Assembly (NCBI RefSeq): GCF_018408855.1
Contig: NZ_AP024322.1
Location: 2,852,001 to 2,916,000, forward strand
Reading direction: 5' to 3'
Source: Caballeronia sp. NK8
GTDB taxonomy: Bacteria; Pseudomonadota; Gammaproteobacteria; Burkholderiales; Burkholderiaceae
DNA: 64,000 bases
In this document: piece by piece, positions 37,002-46,617 of the stretch
Position numbering within the stretch: position 1 is the first letter of the stretch
Layout of the letters: each line of letters opens with the position of its first letter
Position numbers and translations under genes: made by a program
Notes under the pieces: model-generated
What the model was told of the DNA's origin: nothing
What the model saw: the letters and a program-made list of their open reading frames with translations, nothing else
The model's database searches: none

Positions 37002-38150
37002 TTACTTCCCGCCCACGCTCTGCAACGTCGTCCACTTCCCGCCGACGACCTTATACAGCGTGATGCCGCCGTTCTTCAGATCGCCCTTCGAGTCGTACGA
37101 CAGGTGCTTCGCCGTGACGCCCTGCATGTCGGTCTTCGCGAGGAACGGCAGGTACTTCGCCGGGTCCGTCGAGTTGGCCGCCTTCATCGCGTTGAACATG
37201 GCCATCGCGCCGTCGTAGGCGTACGGCGAGTACGTCTGCACGTCTTCGTTGAAGCGCTTCTTGTACTTCGCCGAGTAATCCGCGCCGCCCGGCATTTCGT
37301 CCATCGGCAGGCCGGCGAGCGATGCCACCGTGCCGTCAGCCGCGTCGCCCGCGATCTTCACGAAGGTGTCCGTCTTCACCATTTCGCCCGCCATCAGCGG
37401 CGCGCGGAAGCCGAGCGTCTTCATCTGCTTGACCATCGGGCCGGCTTGCGAATCCGCGCCACCGTAGTACACGAGGTCCGGATTCATCGACTTGATCTTG
37501 GTCAGAATCGCCTTGAAGTCCACGGCCTTGTCGTTCGTGAACTCGCGCACGACGATCGTGCCGCCCGCCGCCTTCGCCGCCTTCTCGAACTGGTCGGCGA
37601 GACCCTGGCCGTAGGCCGTGCGGTCATCGACGATCGCGATCTTCTTGACCTTCAGATTCTTCACCGCGTACTCACCCGCGACCGAGCCTTGCTGCGTGTC
37701 GGAGGTCATCATGCGGAAGGCGGTCTTGAAGCCTTGCGTCGTGTATTCGGGCGCCGTCGCCATCGCGATTTCGGGGATGCCCGCGTTCGCGTAGATGCGC
37801 GATGCCGGGATCGTCGTGCCCGAATTGAAGTGGCCGAGCATGCCCTTGATGCCGTCATCGACGAGACGCTGCGCGACGGTCGTGCCCGTGCGCGGGTCAG
37901 CCTGGTCGTCGGCCGAGTTCAGCACGATGCGAACCGGCTTGCCGCCGATCACCGGCTTCGTGGCGTTGAAATCTTCGACAGCCAGCGTGATGCCGTTCTG
38001 CATGTCCTTGCCGTAGTGCGCCTGCGCACCGGTCAACGGGCCTGCATAACCAACCTTCACGTCCTCGGCTTGCTGCGCAAATGCGGTCCCCGCGAGCGAC
38101 AGGCCGGCGAGCGTCATGGCTGCTGCCAGCTTGGTCATCGTGTGCTTCAT
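37002..38150 (-). CDS. Branched-chain amino acid ABC transporter binding protein (LivJ-like)
   Basis: 382 residues. A signal peptide (LAAAMTLAGLSLAGTAFAQQ) is followed by the Peripla_BP type I fold: VKVGYAGPLTGAQAHYGKDM, MLGHFNSGTTIPASRIYANA and VAIVDDRTAYGQGLADQFEK-like segments. It binds leucine, isoleucine, valine or a similar amino acid in the periplasm. No permease or ATPase genes are adjacent, so it must work with a transporter coded elsewhere. Its terminator is strong, fitting a highly expressed single gene. Confidence 0.92.
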   Translation of the reverse strand: MKHTMTKLAAAMTLAGLSLAGTAFAQQAEDVKVGYAGPLTGAQAHYGKDMQNGITLAVEDFNATKPVIGGKPVRIVLNSADDQADPRTGTTVAQRLVDDGIKGMLGHFNSGTTIPASRIYANAGIPEIAMATAPEYTTQGFKTAFRMMTSDTQQGSVAGEYAVKNLKVKKIAIVDDRTAYGQGLADQFEKAAKAAGGTIVVREFTNDKAVDFKAILTKIKSMNPDLVYYGGADSQAGPMVKQMKTLGFRAPLMAGEMVKTDTFVKIAGDAADGTVASLAGLPMDEMPGGADYSAKYKKRFNEDVQTYSPYAYDGAMAMFNAMKAANSTDPAKYLPFLAKTDMQGVTAKHLSYDSKGDLKNGGITLYKVVGGKWTTLQSVGGK

Positions 38151-38250
38151 AGCTTCTCCTGGTTCCAGTGTGGATGGCAGCTTGTGCCGGGATCGCCGTG
38201 CCTGCTGCCGCTTGTTTGAATTCGTTTGAATCGAGCGCTCGAGGGATATC

Positions 38251-41200
38251 TCAACCGATCGTCATCAAATTCGCATTACCGCCCGCCGCCGCCGTGTTCA
38301 CGCTCACCGAGCGTTCCGTCAGCAGACGTTCGAGCGCGTAGTCCTCGCCGTCGTGGCCAGCGTCGGCGAATGCCCCCGCCGCCACACCCTGCACCGATAC
38401 GATCGGCCCCGGGCGCTTCGCGACTTCCTTCACGAGCGACAGCAGTTCATCGCTGTCGCCCTCGAACAGCACGGCGTCGAAGTCCTCCGCCGCCTTGCGC
38501 ACATAAACATAAGGCTTCAGCGACGCCGGCAGCGACGCCGCCAGCTGCTCGCCCGCCGATCCGCTGAACAACGCGCGGTTGCCCGTCGCGAGCACGGCGG
38601 CCAGTTGCGCGCGCGCACCGCTCGCCGTCGCGGCCACGCACAGCACCGTGCCGCGCGCGCCGAGCGTATAGGTGTTGCGCTCGCCGGTCGGGCCGTTCAG
38701 CACCGCCGTCGCGCCCGCCATTACGTGTTGCAGATAGCCATCGCAGCGCGCGGCCGTCTGCGGATCGCGTTCGCCGATCGCCCAGTCGCGCAACGCGGTG
38801 AGCGCCGCGGCGGGCGTGTCCTTCGACGCGGCCTGATCCACCACGAGCGTGCTCGCGAGCGACTTCGGCAAACCGGTCGGGCGCTTGGCCAGCAGCCGCT
38901 GCAAATACAGCGCGCCACCCGCCTTCGGACCCGTGCCCGACAGCCCTTCGCCGCCGAACGGCTGAACCCCGACGACCGCGCCGATCACATTGCGGTTCAC
39001 GTAGATGTTGCCCACGTGCGCCCGCGCGATCACATGCGCGATGGTTTCGTCGATGCGTGTATGGATGCCGAGCGTGAGCCCGTACCCGGTCGCGCGAATT
39101 TGGTCGAGGAGTTTATCAAGGTTCGAACGGCGATAACGCACCACGTGAAGCACCGGGCCGAACACTTCGCGCTTCAGTTCGTCGATGCCGTCGAGCTCGA
39201 TGAGCGTCGGCGGCACGAACGTGCCTTGCGCGCAGTTGTCGGGCAGCGGCAGTTGCGTCACGTTGCGGCCCTTGTCGCGCATGCCGGCGATGTGCGCGTC
39301 GATGCCGCGCTTCGCGTCCGCGTCGATCACCGGGCCGACGTCGGTCGACAGGCGATCCGGATTGCCGACCGCGAGCTGATTCATCGCGCCGGTCAGCATT
39401 TCGAGCGTGCGGTCGGCGACATCGTCCTGCAGGCACAGCACGCGCAGCGCCGAGCAGCGCTGGCCGGCCGAATCGAACGACGACTGCAGCACGTCCGCGA
39501 CGACCTGCTCCGCGAGCGCGGACGAATCGACGATCATCGCGTTCTGGCCGCCGGTTTCGGCGATCAGCGGAATCGGGCGGCCGTCCGGATCGAGGCGCTC
39601 GGAGAGCGTCTTGTTGATGAGGCGCGCGACTTCCGTCGAGCCGGTGAACATGACGGCGCGCGTGCGCGGATCGGCGACCAGCGCCGCGCCCACGGTTTCG
39701 CCATTGCCCGGCAGCAGTTGCACCGCGCCTGCCGGCACGCCCGCTTCGCGCAGAATCCGCACGGCTTGCGCGGCGATCAGCGGCGTCTGTTCAGCCGGCT
39801 TCGCGAGCACCGGATTGCCAGCGGCGAGCGCGGCGGCGACCTGCCCCATGAAGATCGCGAGCGGGAAATTCCACGGGCTGATACACACGACCGGACCGAG
39901 CGGGCGATGCGTGTCGTTCGAGAATTCGGCGCGAATCTGCGTCGCGTAGTAACGCAGGAAGTCGATGGCCTCGCGAATTTCCGCGATGGCGTTGGGCAGC
40001 GACTTGCCCGCCTCGCGCACGACGAGGCCCATCAGCGTGTGCATCTGCGCTTCGAGCAGATCGGCGGCGCGCGTGAGGCAATCGGCGCGATCTTCGACGG
40101 GCGTCGCCTGCCAGATCGGCGCGGCGGCCACCGCGTTCGCAATCGCGGCGCTCACCTGTTCCGGTGACGCTTCCACGACCGTGCCGACGAGATCGCGCAG
40201 ATCCGATGGATTGCGCACATCGCGCGCGACGCCGTTGGCAATGTCGCCGCCTTCAAGCATCGGTTCGGCGCGCCACGGATGATGCGCGCTCGCCAGCAAC
40301 GCCGACGACAGCGACGCCAGACGATGCTCGTTCGACAGATCGAGGCCCATCGAGTTGAAGCGCTCGTTGCCGTAAAGCTGACGCGGCAGCGGAATCTTCG
40401 CGTGCGGCGCGCCGAGCGGCGTGATCTCCTGCGCTTCGTCGATTGGATCGCGCACGAGTTCCTTCACCGGAATGGATTCATCGGCGATGCGATTCACGAA
40501 CGACGTGTTCGCGCCGTTCTCCAGCAGCCGGCGCACGAGATACGCGAGCAGCGTTTCGTGCGTGCCGACCGGCGCATACACGCGGCACGGACGGTTCAGC
40601 TTGTCGCGGCCGGTCACTTCTTCGTAGAGCGGCTCGCCCATGCCGTGCAGGCACTGGAACTCGTACTGGCCGGGATAGTAGTTCTGTCCCGCGAGGTGAT
40701 AGATCGCGGACAGCGTGAATGCGTTGTGCGTCGCGAATTGCGGGTAGACGGCATCGGGCGCGCCGAGCAGTTTCTTCGCGCACGCGAGGTACGAGATGTC
40801 CGTGTAGATCTTGCGCGTGTAGACCGGATAACCTTCGAGGCCATCGACCTGCGCGCGCTTGATTTCCGTATCCCAGTACGCGCCCTTCACGAGACGAATC
40901 ATCAAACGATGACGACTGCGGCGCGCGAGATCGATCAGATAGTCGATGACGAACGGGCAGCGCTTCTGATAACCCTGCACCACGAAACCGATGCCGTTCC
41001 AGCCCGCCAGTTCCGGATCGAAACAGAGGGCTTCGAGCAGGTCGAGCGAGATTTCGAGGCGGTCGGCTTCCTCCGCGTCGATGTTCAAGCCGATGTCATA
41101 ACGGCGCGCCAGTTGCGCGAGCGAGCGCACGCGCGGCAGCAGCTCGTTCATCGTGCGTTCCTGCTGCGAGCGCGAATAGCGCGGATGCAGCGCGGACAAT

Positions 41201-42177
41201 TTGATCGAAATGCCCGGGCCTTCGTAGATGCCGCGTCCGCCGGCCGCCTTGCCGATCGCGTGAATCGCCTGCTCGTAGGACGCGTAGTAGCGCTGCGCGT
41301 CTTCCTCGGTCGTCGCGGCTTCTCCGAGCATGTCGTAGGAATAGCGGAAGCCGCGCGCCTCGTACTTGCGGCTGTTCGCGAGCGCTTCGGAAATCGTTTC
41401 GCCGGTGACGAACTGCTCGCCCATCAGGCGCATCGCCATGTCGACGCCCTTGCGGATCAGCGGCTCGCCGCCCCGACCTATCAGACGCGTCAACGCGGAC
41501 GACAGACCCGTCTCGCTGTTCGTCGTCACGAGCTTGCCGGTAATCATCAGGCCCCACGTCGCCGCGTTCACGAACAGCGACGGCGCCTGACCCATGTGCG
41601 ATTTCCAGTCGCCCTTGCTGATCTTGTCGCGGATCAGCGCGTCGCGCGTGGCGCGGTCGGGAATGCGCAGCAGCGCTTCGGCGAGACACATCAGCGCGAC
41701 GCCTTCCTGGCTCGACAGCGAGAACTCGTGGATCAGCCCTTCGACGCCGCCGCCCGAACTCTTCGCGCGCAGCGCTTCGACGAGCTTCGTCGCGAGCTTT
41801 TCGGTTTCGGCGGAGACGGTCGCAGGCAGACGCGCCTGACCGATCAGGAACGGCACGCACTCCGGCTCCGGCCGGCGATACGCCGCCGTGATCGCCGCGC
41901 GCAGCACGGATTGCGGCTGCACGTTCTGCGCGAAATCGAGGAAGGGATGAAGCGCGCCGTCTTCGTCGCCGTCGACGGGCGCGGCGTCGGACATTTCGGA
42001 CGAGCCGTTCGCGCCCGACAGCTCGGGCGGAAGCTGGCCGTGCTCGATGCGCTCGAGGTAGGCGAAGATCGCCTGCTTGATCAGCCAGTGGGGAGTGCGC
42101 TCGAGACGCGTCGCGGCATCTTTCAGCCGGGAACGCAGGAGATCGTCGACTTTGACGCCAAGGGTTGTGCTCGCCAT
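38251..42177 (-). CDS. putA: PutA, trifunctional proline utilisation protein and repressor
   Basis: 1308 residues. The N-terminus is a ribbon-helix-helix DNA-binding domain (MASTTLGVKVDDLLRSRLKD, TPHWLIKQAIFAYLE). A proline dehydrogenase domain follows (MIRLVKGAYWDTEIKRAQVD, YEFQCLHGMGEPLYEEV). Next is a P5C/aldehyde dehydrogenase domain with catalytic Cys in SAGQRCSALRVL and Glu in AETGGQNAMIV. A C-terminal domain typical of long PutA follows. The enzyme oxidises proline to glutamate on the membrane and represses its own gene in the cytoplasm. GTTGCA half-sites upstream (42255-42286) fit that control. putP is not in the window. Confidence 0.97.
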   Translation of the reverse strand: MASTTLGVKVDDLLRSRLKDAATRLERTPHWLIKQAIFAYLERIEHGQLPPELSGANGSSEMSDAAPVDGDEDGALHPFLDFAQNVQPQSVLRAAITAAYRRPEPECVPFLIGQARLPATVSAETEKLATKLVEALRAKSSGGGVEGLIHEFSLSSQEGVALMCLAEALLRIPDRATRDALIRDKISKGDWKSHMGQAPSLFVNAATWGLMITGKLVTTNSETGLSSALTRLIGRGGEPLIRKGVDMAMRLMGEQFVTGETISEALANSRKYEARGFRYSYDMLGEAATTEEDAQRYYASYEQAIHAIGKAAGGRGIYEGPGISIKLSALHPRYSRSQQERTMNELLPRVRSLAQLARRYDIGLNIDAEEADRLEISLDLLEALCFDPELAGWNGIGFVVQGYQKRCPFVIDYLIDLARRSRHRLMIRLVKGAYWDTEIKRAQVDGLEGYPVYTRKIYTDISYLACAKKLLGAPDAVYPQFATHNAFTLSAIYHLAGQNYYPGQYEFQCLHGMGEPLYEEVTGRDKLNRPCRVYAPVGTHETLLAYLVRRLLENGANTSFVNRIADESIPVKELVRDPIDEAQEITPLGAPHAKIPLPRQLYGNERFNSMGLDLSNEHRLASLSSALLASAHHPWRAEPMLEGGDIANGVARDVRNPSDLRDLVGTVVEASPEQVSAAIANAVAAAPIWQATPVEDRADCLTRAADLLEAQMHTLMGLVVREAGKSLPNAIAEIREAIDFLRYYATQIRAEFSNDTHRPLGPVVCISPWNFPLAIFMGQVAAALAAGNPVLAKPAEQTPLIAAQAVRILREAGVPAGAVQLLPGNGETVGAALVADPRTRAVMFTGSTEVARLINKTLSERLDPDGRPIPLIAETGGQNAMIVDSSALAEQVVADVLQSSFDSAGQRCSALRVLCLQDDVADRTLEMLTGAMNQLAVGNPDRLSTDVGPVIDADAKRGIDAHIAGMRDKGRNVTQLPLPDNCAQGTFVPPTLIELDGIDELKREVFGPVLHVVRYRRSNLDKLLDQIRATGYGLTLGIHTRIDETIAHVIARAHVGNIYVNRNVIGAVVGVQPFGGEGLSGTGPKAGGALYLQRLLAKRPTGLPKSLASTLVVDQAASKDTPAAALTALRDWAIGERDPQTAARCDGYLQHVMAGATAVLNGPTGERNTYTLGARGTVLCVAATASGARAQLAAVLATGNRALFSGSAGEQLAASLPASLKPYVYVRKAAEDFDAVLFEGDSDELLSLVKEVAKRPGPIVSVQGVAAGAFADAGHDGEDYALERLLTERSVSVNTAAAGGNANLMTIG

Positions 42178-42254
42178 ATTTCCTTCGTTTGCCGGTCGTG
42201 CTCAGCCGGCCAGAGACCTGAAAAGTTGGCGAATCGTACTCCGCTGATATAAAA

Positions 42255-42286
42255 GGTGCAACCGAGATTTTCGCTAAGGTTGCACC
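42255..42286. promoter_or_regulatory. Candidate PutA operator
   Basis: GGTGCAACC (42255-42263) and GGTTGCACC (42278-42286) are perfect inverted copies with centres 23 bases apart, about two helical turns. Each contains GTTGCA, the sequence bound by the ribbon-helix-helix domain of enterobacterial PutA. It lies 78-109 bases upstream of putA. Confidence 0.75.
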
Positions 42287-42486
42287 ACGATGAACCCTTA
42301 CGCCACAAGGGCTTGAGCGGTGCACCTCCGGTCGGCCGTCGACGCGCTCGTCCTAGTATTTTCCCTAATCCGATATTTTTGAGACATCCCCTAAATCAAT
42401 GCCCGGCCTGCGCCGATATAAACGCAATGCGCCGCATGGTGCGGCATGCGCGGCCGATTCGCCGCGATATCGGGAGAACGACGAGC

Positions 42487-42642
42487 ATGAGCACTTGGAT
42501 GGTGATAGCCAGCGTGTGGGCGATGTTCGCAGTCTGCGTCGTGTTGTTCGTGCGAGGCGCGTCGCCGCACGTCCAGCGGTCCGACAAGACCACGGACGAA
42601 CCCGACCGGCCCGCCGGCGATGTTTCCCGCGCCAAGGTTTGA
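42487..42642 (+). CDS. Small single-pass membrane protein
   Basis: 51 residues: MSTWMVIASVWAMFAVCVVL is one membrane helix, followed by a charged tail (RSDKTTDEPDRPAGDVSRAK). A GGGAGAA ribosome site lies nine bases upstream of the ATG, which supports translation. The reading frame is open further upstream but without similarity or ribosome site. Function is unknown. It is convergent with priA and separated from it by ten bases. Confidence 0.6.
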   Translation: MSTWMVIASVWAMFAVCVVLFVRGASPHVQRSDKTTDEPDRPAGDVSRAKV

Positions 42643-42651
42643 GCCGCGCGA

Positions 42652-44889
42652 TCAGACGTCCAGCGGATCGACTTCGACGTTCCAGCGCAGCACGCCCTTG
42701 AGCGAGCGCAGCACCGGCTGCCACGCGCGCAGCGACGCCTGTAGCGCCGCACGCGACGCGCTTTCGAGCAGCAATTGCGCGCGGTGGACATTGAACACTT
42801 TTACGATGGTGAGCGGCACCGCATCGTAGACCGTCACGCGGTCCGCGCCCGGTAGCGGCGCGAATGCCGCCGCCGCTTGCTCCAGGAACCCGAGCGCGGC
42901 TTCCAGCGTGCGGCCTTCGGCGCGCAGCATCGCCTGATAGACGAACGGCGGCAGGCGCGCGTCGCGCCGCTCGGCGAGCGTCGAATTGGCGAAACCCACG
43001 TAGTCTTGCCGCGACAGCGCCTGATACAGCGCGTGGCGCGCATAACGCGTCTGGATCATCACTTCGCCGGGCAAACCCGCCCGCCCCGCGCGTCCGCTCA
43101 CCTGCGTCAGTTGCGCGAACAGCCGCTCGCTCGCGCGGAAGTCGTGCGAGAACAGCGCGGTATCGGCGTTCAGCACGCCCACGAGCGTCACGCGCCGGAA
43201 GTCGTGGCCTTTCGCGATCATCTGCGTACCGACGAGAATGTCGACCTCGCCCGCGTGCACGTCGGAGAAGAGCGCCTGCGCGCTGCCCTTGCGGCGCGTG
43301 CTGTCGGCGTCGATGCGCAGCACGCGCGCGCCCGGCACCACGCTCGCGAGCGTCTCCTCGACACGTTGCGTACCGCGGCCCATCGGCGCGATATCGATGT
43401 TGCCGCAGTCCGGGCACGACTTCGGAATGCGCGACTCCCATCCGCAGTGATGACAGCGCAGCGCGCGCTCGGGCTTGTGCAGCACGGCATAGGCGCTGCA
43501 GCGCGGGCAGCCCGCGACCCAGCCGCAGGCGTCGCAGGAGAGGATCGGCGCATAGCCGCGCCGGTTCAGAAACACGAGACTCTGCTCACCGCGCTCGAGG
43601 CGCGTCTTCAATGCGGCGATGAGCGGCCCCGCCAGTCCGTCCACCGACGCGCGGCCGCGTTGTCTTTCCTCTTCCAGATCGATGAGCTTCACGCTCGGCA
43701 GCGCCGCTTCGGCGACGGCGCGGCGCGAGAGCGTCAGCCGCGTGTAGCGGCCCTGCTCCGCCTGCCACCAGGTTTCGAGCGACGGCGTCGCCGATCCGAG
43801 CACGACGGGAATGTCCAGTTGCTTCGCGCGGTAGATGGCCAGATCGCGCGCGGAGTAGCGCAGGCCTTCCTGCTGCTTGTAGGCGGGATCGTGTTCTTCA
43901 TCGACGACGATGATCGCGAGCGTCGGCATCGACGCGAGAATCGCGAGGCGCGTGCCAAGCACGATGCGCGCGCTGCCGGTATGCGCCGCGAGCCAGTTGC
44001 GCGCGCGCTCGCCTTCGGCCAGGCCGCTGTGCATCGTGACGATCGAGCCTTCCGCGAGCGCCGCGAAACGCGCGCGGAACGCGGCTTCGAACTGCGGCGT
44101 CAGGTTGATTTCGGGAACGAGAACGAGCGCTTGCGCATCCGGGCGGGCGGCGAGCAGCGCGGCGAGCGCGTGCAGATAGACTTCGGTCTTGCCGCTGCCC
44201 GTCACGCCGTGGAGCAGGAACGGCGCGAAACCTTGCGCGCCGGAGATGGCCTCGACGGCGTCGCGCTGTTCGCCGGTCAGCACCGGCAAAGACGCGGCGC
44301 CGGTCGGAGCGGTGACACCGGATACGGTGACGTTTTCCGTTACTGCTTCGATCCAGCCGCGCGCGAGCCAGTCGTCGAACGTCGCGCTCGCTTTAGGATG
44401 CAGCGCGCGCGCATCGGACAAGGCGAGCCACGGTTGTTCGGCGAGCGCATCGGCGAGACGGCGCAGGGCGCTTGCGCGCGCGGGCAACGCGTCCGGCAGA
44501 TGCACGCGCCCTTCCGGCAATAGCCGATAACGCGGCTCGACGGCGAAAAGACGATCCCAGCGCGAGGCATCGCGCAGCGCTTGAGGCAGCGCCGGCAACG
44601 CGACTTCGCCCAGACCGCGCTGGTAGTAATCGGCGGCGAAGCTGGCAAGCGCGATCCACGCTTCGGATAACGGCGCGCAACGCTCGCAGATCCCCGTGAC
44701 GGCGCGCAGTTTGTCGGCAGGCACGTCACTTGTAGGGGTGATTTCGCAGATCAGTCCGACGATTTCCCGCCGCCCGAACGGCACCCGCACCAGCATGCCG
44801 ATGGCCGGTGTCTGCTCCAGCGTGTAGCGATAGTCGAACAGCACCGGCATGGGCTGATCGACGGCCACGCGGACGAAGAGGTCGATCAC
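42652..44889 (-). CDS. priA: PriA, primosomal replication restart helicase
   Basis: 745 residues. The N-terminal 3'-end-binding domain (VDQPMPVLFDYRYT, GMLVRVPFGRREIVGLICEI) is followed by helicase motifs: Walker A HGVTGSGKTEVYLHAL, DEEH box IIVVDEEHDPAYKQQEG and YSARDLAIYRAK. The zinc-binding insert has eight Cys (LSCDACGWVAGCPRC, LRCHHCGWESRIPKSCPDCG). PriA loads the replisome at stalled forks. The upstream 447 bases are unusual in holding DnaA-box-like sequences. Confidence 0.97.
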   Translation of the reverse strand: MIDLFVRVAVDQPMPVLFDYRYTLEQTPAIGMLVRVPFGRREIVGLICEITPTSDVPADKLRAVTGICERCAPLSEAWIALASFAADYYQRGLGEVALPALPQALRDASRWDRLFAVEPRYRLLPEGRVHLPDALPARASALRRLADALAEQPWLALSDARALHPKASATFDDWLARGWIEAVTENVTVSGVTAPTGAASLPVLTGEQRDAVEAISGAQGFAPFLLHGVTGSGKTEVYLHALAALLAARPDAQALVLVPEINLTPQFEAAFRARFAALAEGSIVTMHSGLAEGERARNWLAAHTGSARIVLGTRLAILASMPTLAIIVVDEEHDPAYKQQEGLRYSARDLAIYRAKQLDIPVVLGSATPSLETWWQAEQGRYTRLTLSRRAVAEAALPSVKLIDLEEERQRGRASVDGLAGPLIAALKTRLERGEQSLVFLNRRGYAPILSCDACGWVAGCPRCSAYAVLHKPERALRCHHCGWESRIPKSCPDCGNIDIAPMGRGTQRVEETLASVVPGARVLRIDADSTRRKGSAQALFSDVHAGEVDILVGTQMIAKGHDFRRVTLVGVLNADTALFSHDFRASERLFAQLTQVSGRAGRAGLPGEVMIQTRYARHALYQALSRQDYVGFANSTLAERRDARLPPFVYQAMLRAEGRTLEAALGFLEQAAAAFAPLPGADRVTVYDAVPLTIVKVFNVHRAQLLLESASRAALQASLRAWQPVLRSLKGVLRWNVEVDPLDV

Positions 44890-45336
44890 CGTGCGCGGCC
44901 TCGCGCGCAGCGTTGTGGTACACGGGCGAGGCTGTAGCCGACGAAGTTAAAGTGAAACATCAGAATCGCCTGTAAACCGCCGATTATTTTTGAATTTCCG
45001 TCGCTTTCCACAGGCCTGTGGATAACTTTGTTGAGAAGTGCGTTTGCGAAGACCGCAAAGTGCGTCGCGAAAGCTCTATGTGCGTTAGCCCACATTTCGG
45101 GCAAAGCTTTGAAAAATCGTTAAATATCATTGACTTGAAGCACATATAGCGACACTTTATTGGCTGCTCGGACCCATACGTCTGATGGCGCGCCGCAGCG
45201 AACAAAATGTGCATAAGTTCAGTCTTGACATCGGGGAAGGTCGCGTGAGCCGGGCGATCCGGACGGAATGATCCAGCCCCTGACAACCCGTCGTGGTGCA
45301 TCGACGCTGCACTGCAGCATGCGGCCCGCGAAGGAA
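44890..45336. other. Long AT-richer intergenic region with DnaA-box-like sites
   Basis: 447 bases between hemE and priA with no convincing gene. A 16-base perfect palindrome TCCACAGGCCTGTGGA lies at 45007-45022; its right side is the perfect DnaA box TTATCCACA read on the minus strand (45025-45017) and its left side is CTTTCCACA (45004-45012, one mismatch). A further box TTATGCACA lies at 45216-45208 on the minus strand. The part around 45115-45165 is rich in A and T. Confidence 0.55.
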
Positions 45337-46467
45337 TCAACTTGCCGACGAACCTGCGCGCATCGCACGGCTGTGACGATGAACTTCGTCGACGAGTTCC
45401 GCCACATGCTCGGGCGGCGTGAACTGCGAAATGCCGTGGCCCAGATTGAAGACGTGGCCCGGAAAATTCCCGAAGCTATTCAGCACGGCGCGCGCTTCGG
45501 TGCGGATCGCCGCAGGCGGCGCGAACAGCACGCTCGGGTCGATATTCCCTTGCAGCGCCACGCGCGACCCGACTTTCTGCCGCGCGGTATTCAGGTTCAT
45601 GGTCCAGTCGAGACCGACCGCATCGACGCCCGTCGCAGCGATTTCCTCGATCCACAAACCGCCGCCCTTCGTAAAGGTGATGACCGGCACGCGCTCGCCA
45701 TCGTGCTCGCGCTTGAGGCCCGCGACCACCTTCGCGATGTATTCGAGCGAGAAGCGCTGATACGCGCCATCGGCGAGTGCGCCGCCCCAGGTGTCGAAGA
45801 TCATCACGGCCTGCGCGCCGGCTTCGATCTGCGCGTTCAGGTACGCGGTCACGGCTTGCGCGTTGATGTCGAGAATGCGGTGCATCAGGTCGGGGCGCGA
45901 ATACGCCATCGACTTGACGGTGCGATGATCGTCCGAGCCGCCGCCTTCGACCATGTAGCACGCGAGCGTCCACGGACTGCCCGAAAAGCCGATCAGCGGC
46001 ACTTTCTGGCGGCCTTGCGCGTCGGTGAGCGCGCGGCGGATCTGGCTCACGGCGTCGGTGACGTAGGACAGCGTGGCGCCGATGTCCGGCACGGCAAGGC
46101 GCTTCACGTCGTCTTCCGTGCGCACGGTGCGCTCGAAACGCGGACCTTCGCCCTGGACGAAGTTCAGGCCGAGGCCCATCGCGTCGGGCACGGTGAGGAT
46201 GTCGGAGAAGAGAATCGCGGCGTCGAGCGGAAAGCGTTCGAGCGGCTGAAGCGTGACTTCGGTCGCGTAGTCCCGATTCTTCGCGAGGCCGAGAAAACTT
46301 CCCGCGCGGCCGCGCGTCGCGTTGTACTCGGGCAGATAGCGTCCTGCCTGGCGCATCAGCCAGATCGGCGTGTAGTCGGTCGGCTGGCGCAGGAGCGCGC
46401 GCAGGAAGGTGTCGTTCAGAAGAGTGTGTGCCACGTCGCTCGATGCTGAAGGCAGAGAATCGTCCAT
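45337..46467 (-). CDS. hemE: Uroporphyrinogen III decarboxylase
   Basis: 376 residues. The two family signatures are present: [15 protein letters not shown] near the N-terminus and [20 protein letters not shown] in the middle, with the catalytic-type Asp in [16 protein letters not shown]. The enzyme removes four carboxyl groups from uroporphyrinogen III to give coproporphyrinogen III in haem synthesis. The C-terminal [17 protein letters not shown] is intact. It is divergent from the PheC-like gene. Confidence 0.97.
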   Translation of the reverse strand: MDDSLPSASSDVAHTLLNDTFLRALLRQPTDYTPIWLMRQAGRYLPEYNATRGRAGSFLGLAKNRDYATEVTLQPLERFPLDAAILFSDILTVPDAMGLGLNFVQGEGPRFERTVRTEDDVKRLAVPDIGATLSYVTDAVSQIRRALTDAQGRQKVPLIGFSGSPWTLACYMVEGGGSDDHRTVKSMAYSRPDLMHRILDINAQAVTAYLNAQIEAGAQAVMIFDTWGGALADGAYQRFSLEYIAKVVAGLKREHDGERVPVITFTKGGGLWIEEIAATGVDAVGLDWTMNLNTARQKVGSRVALQGNIDPSVLFAPPAAIRTEARAVLNSFGNFPGHVFNLGHGISQFTPPEHVAELVDEVHRHSRAMRAGSSAS

Positions 46468-46617
46468 TCTACCGGAGCGGCCCGGCGTTTTCGTTGACTG
46501 AGCCCGGCAATTCGGGGAGGCTCATGCAGCGCGGCCTATGCCATTCAGCCGGGTGTTCAGAGACCCAAAGGCCTAGTTATCATCGACACGCCTCTACAAC
46601 TAAAACCAGGAGAATCG

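Noticed and set aside
44886..45104. 72-codon frame in the hemE-priA gap
   Set aside because: No ribosome site or similarity; it covers the DnaA-box palindrome.
44890..45336. Main chromosomal origin oriC
   Set aside because: Only three box-like sites were found, and dnaA, rpmH and dnaN are absent; a regulatory or titration role is more likely.
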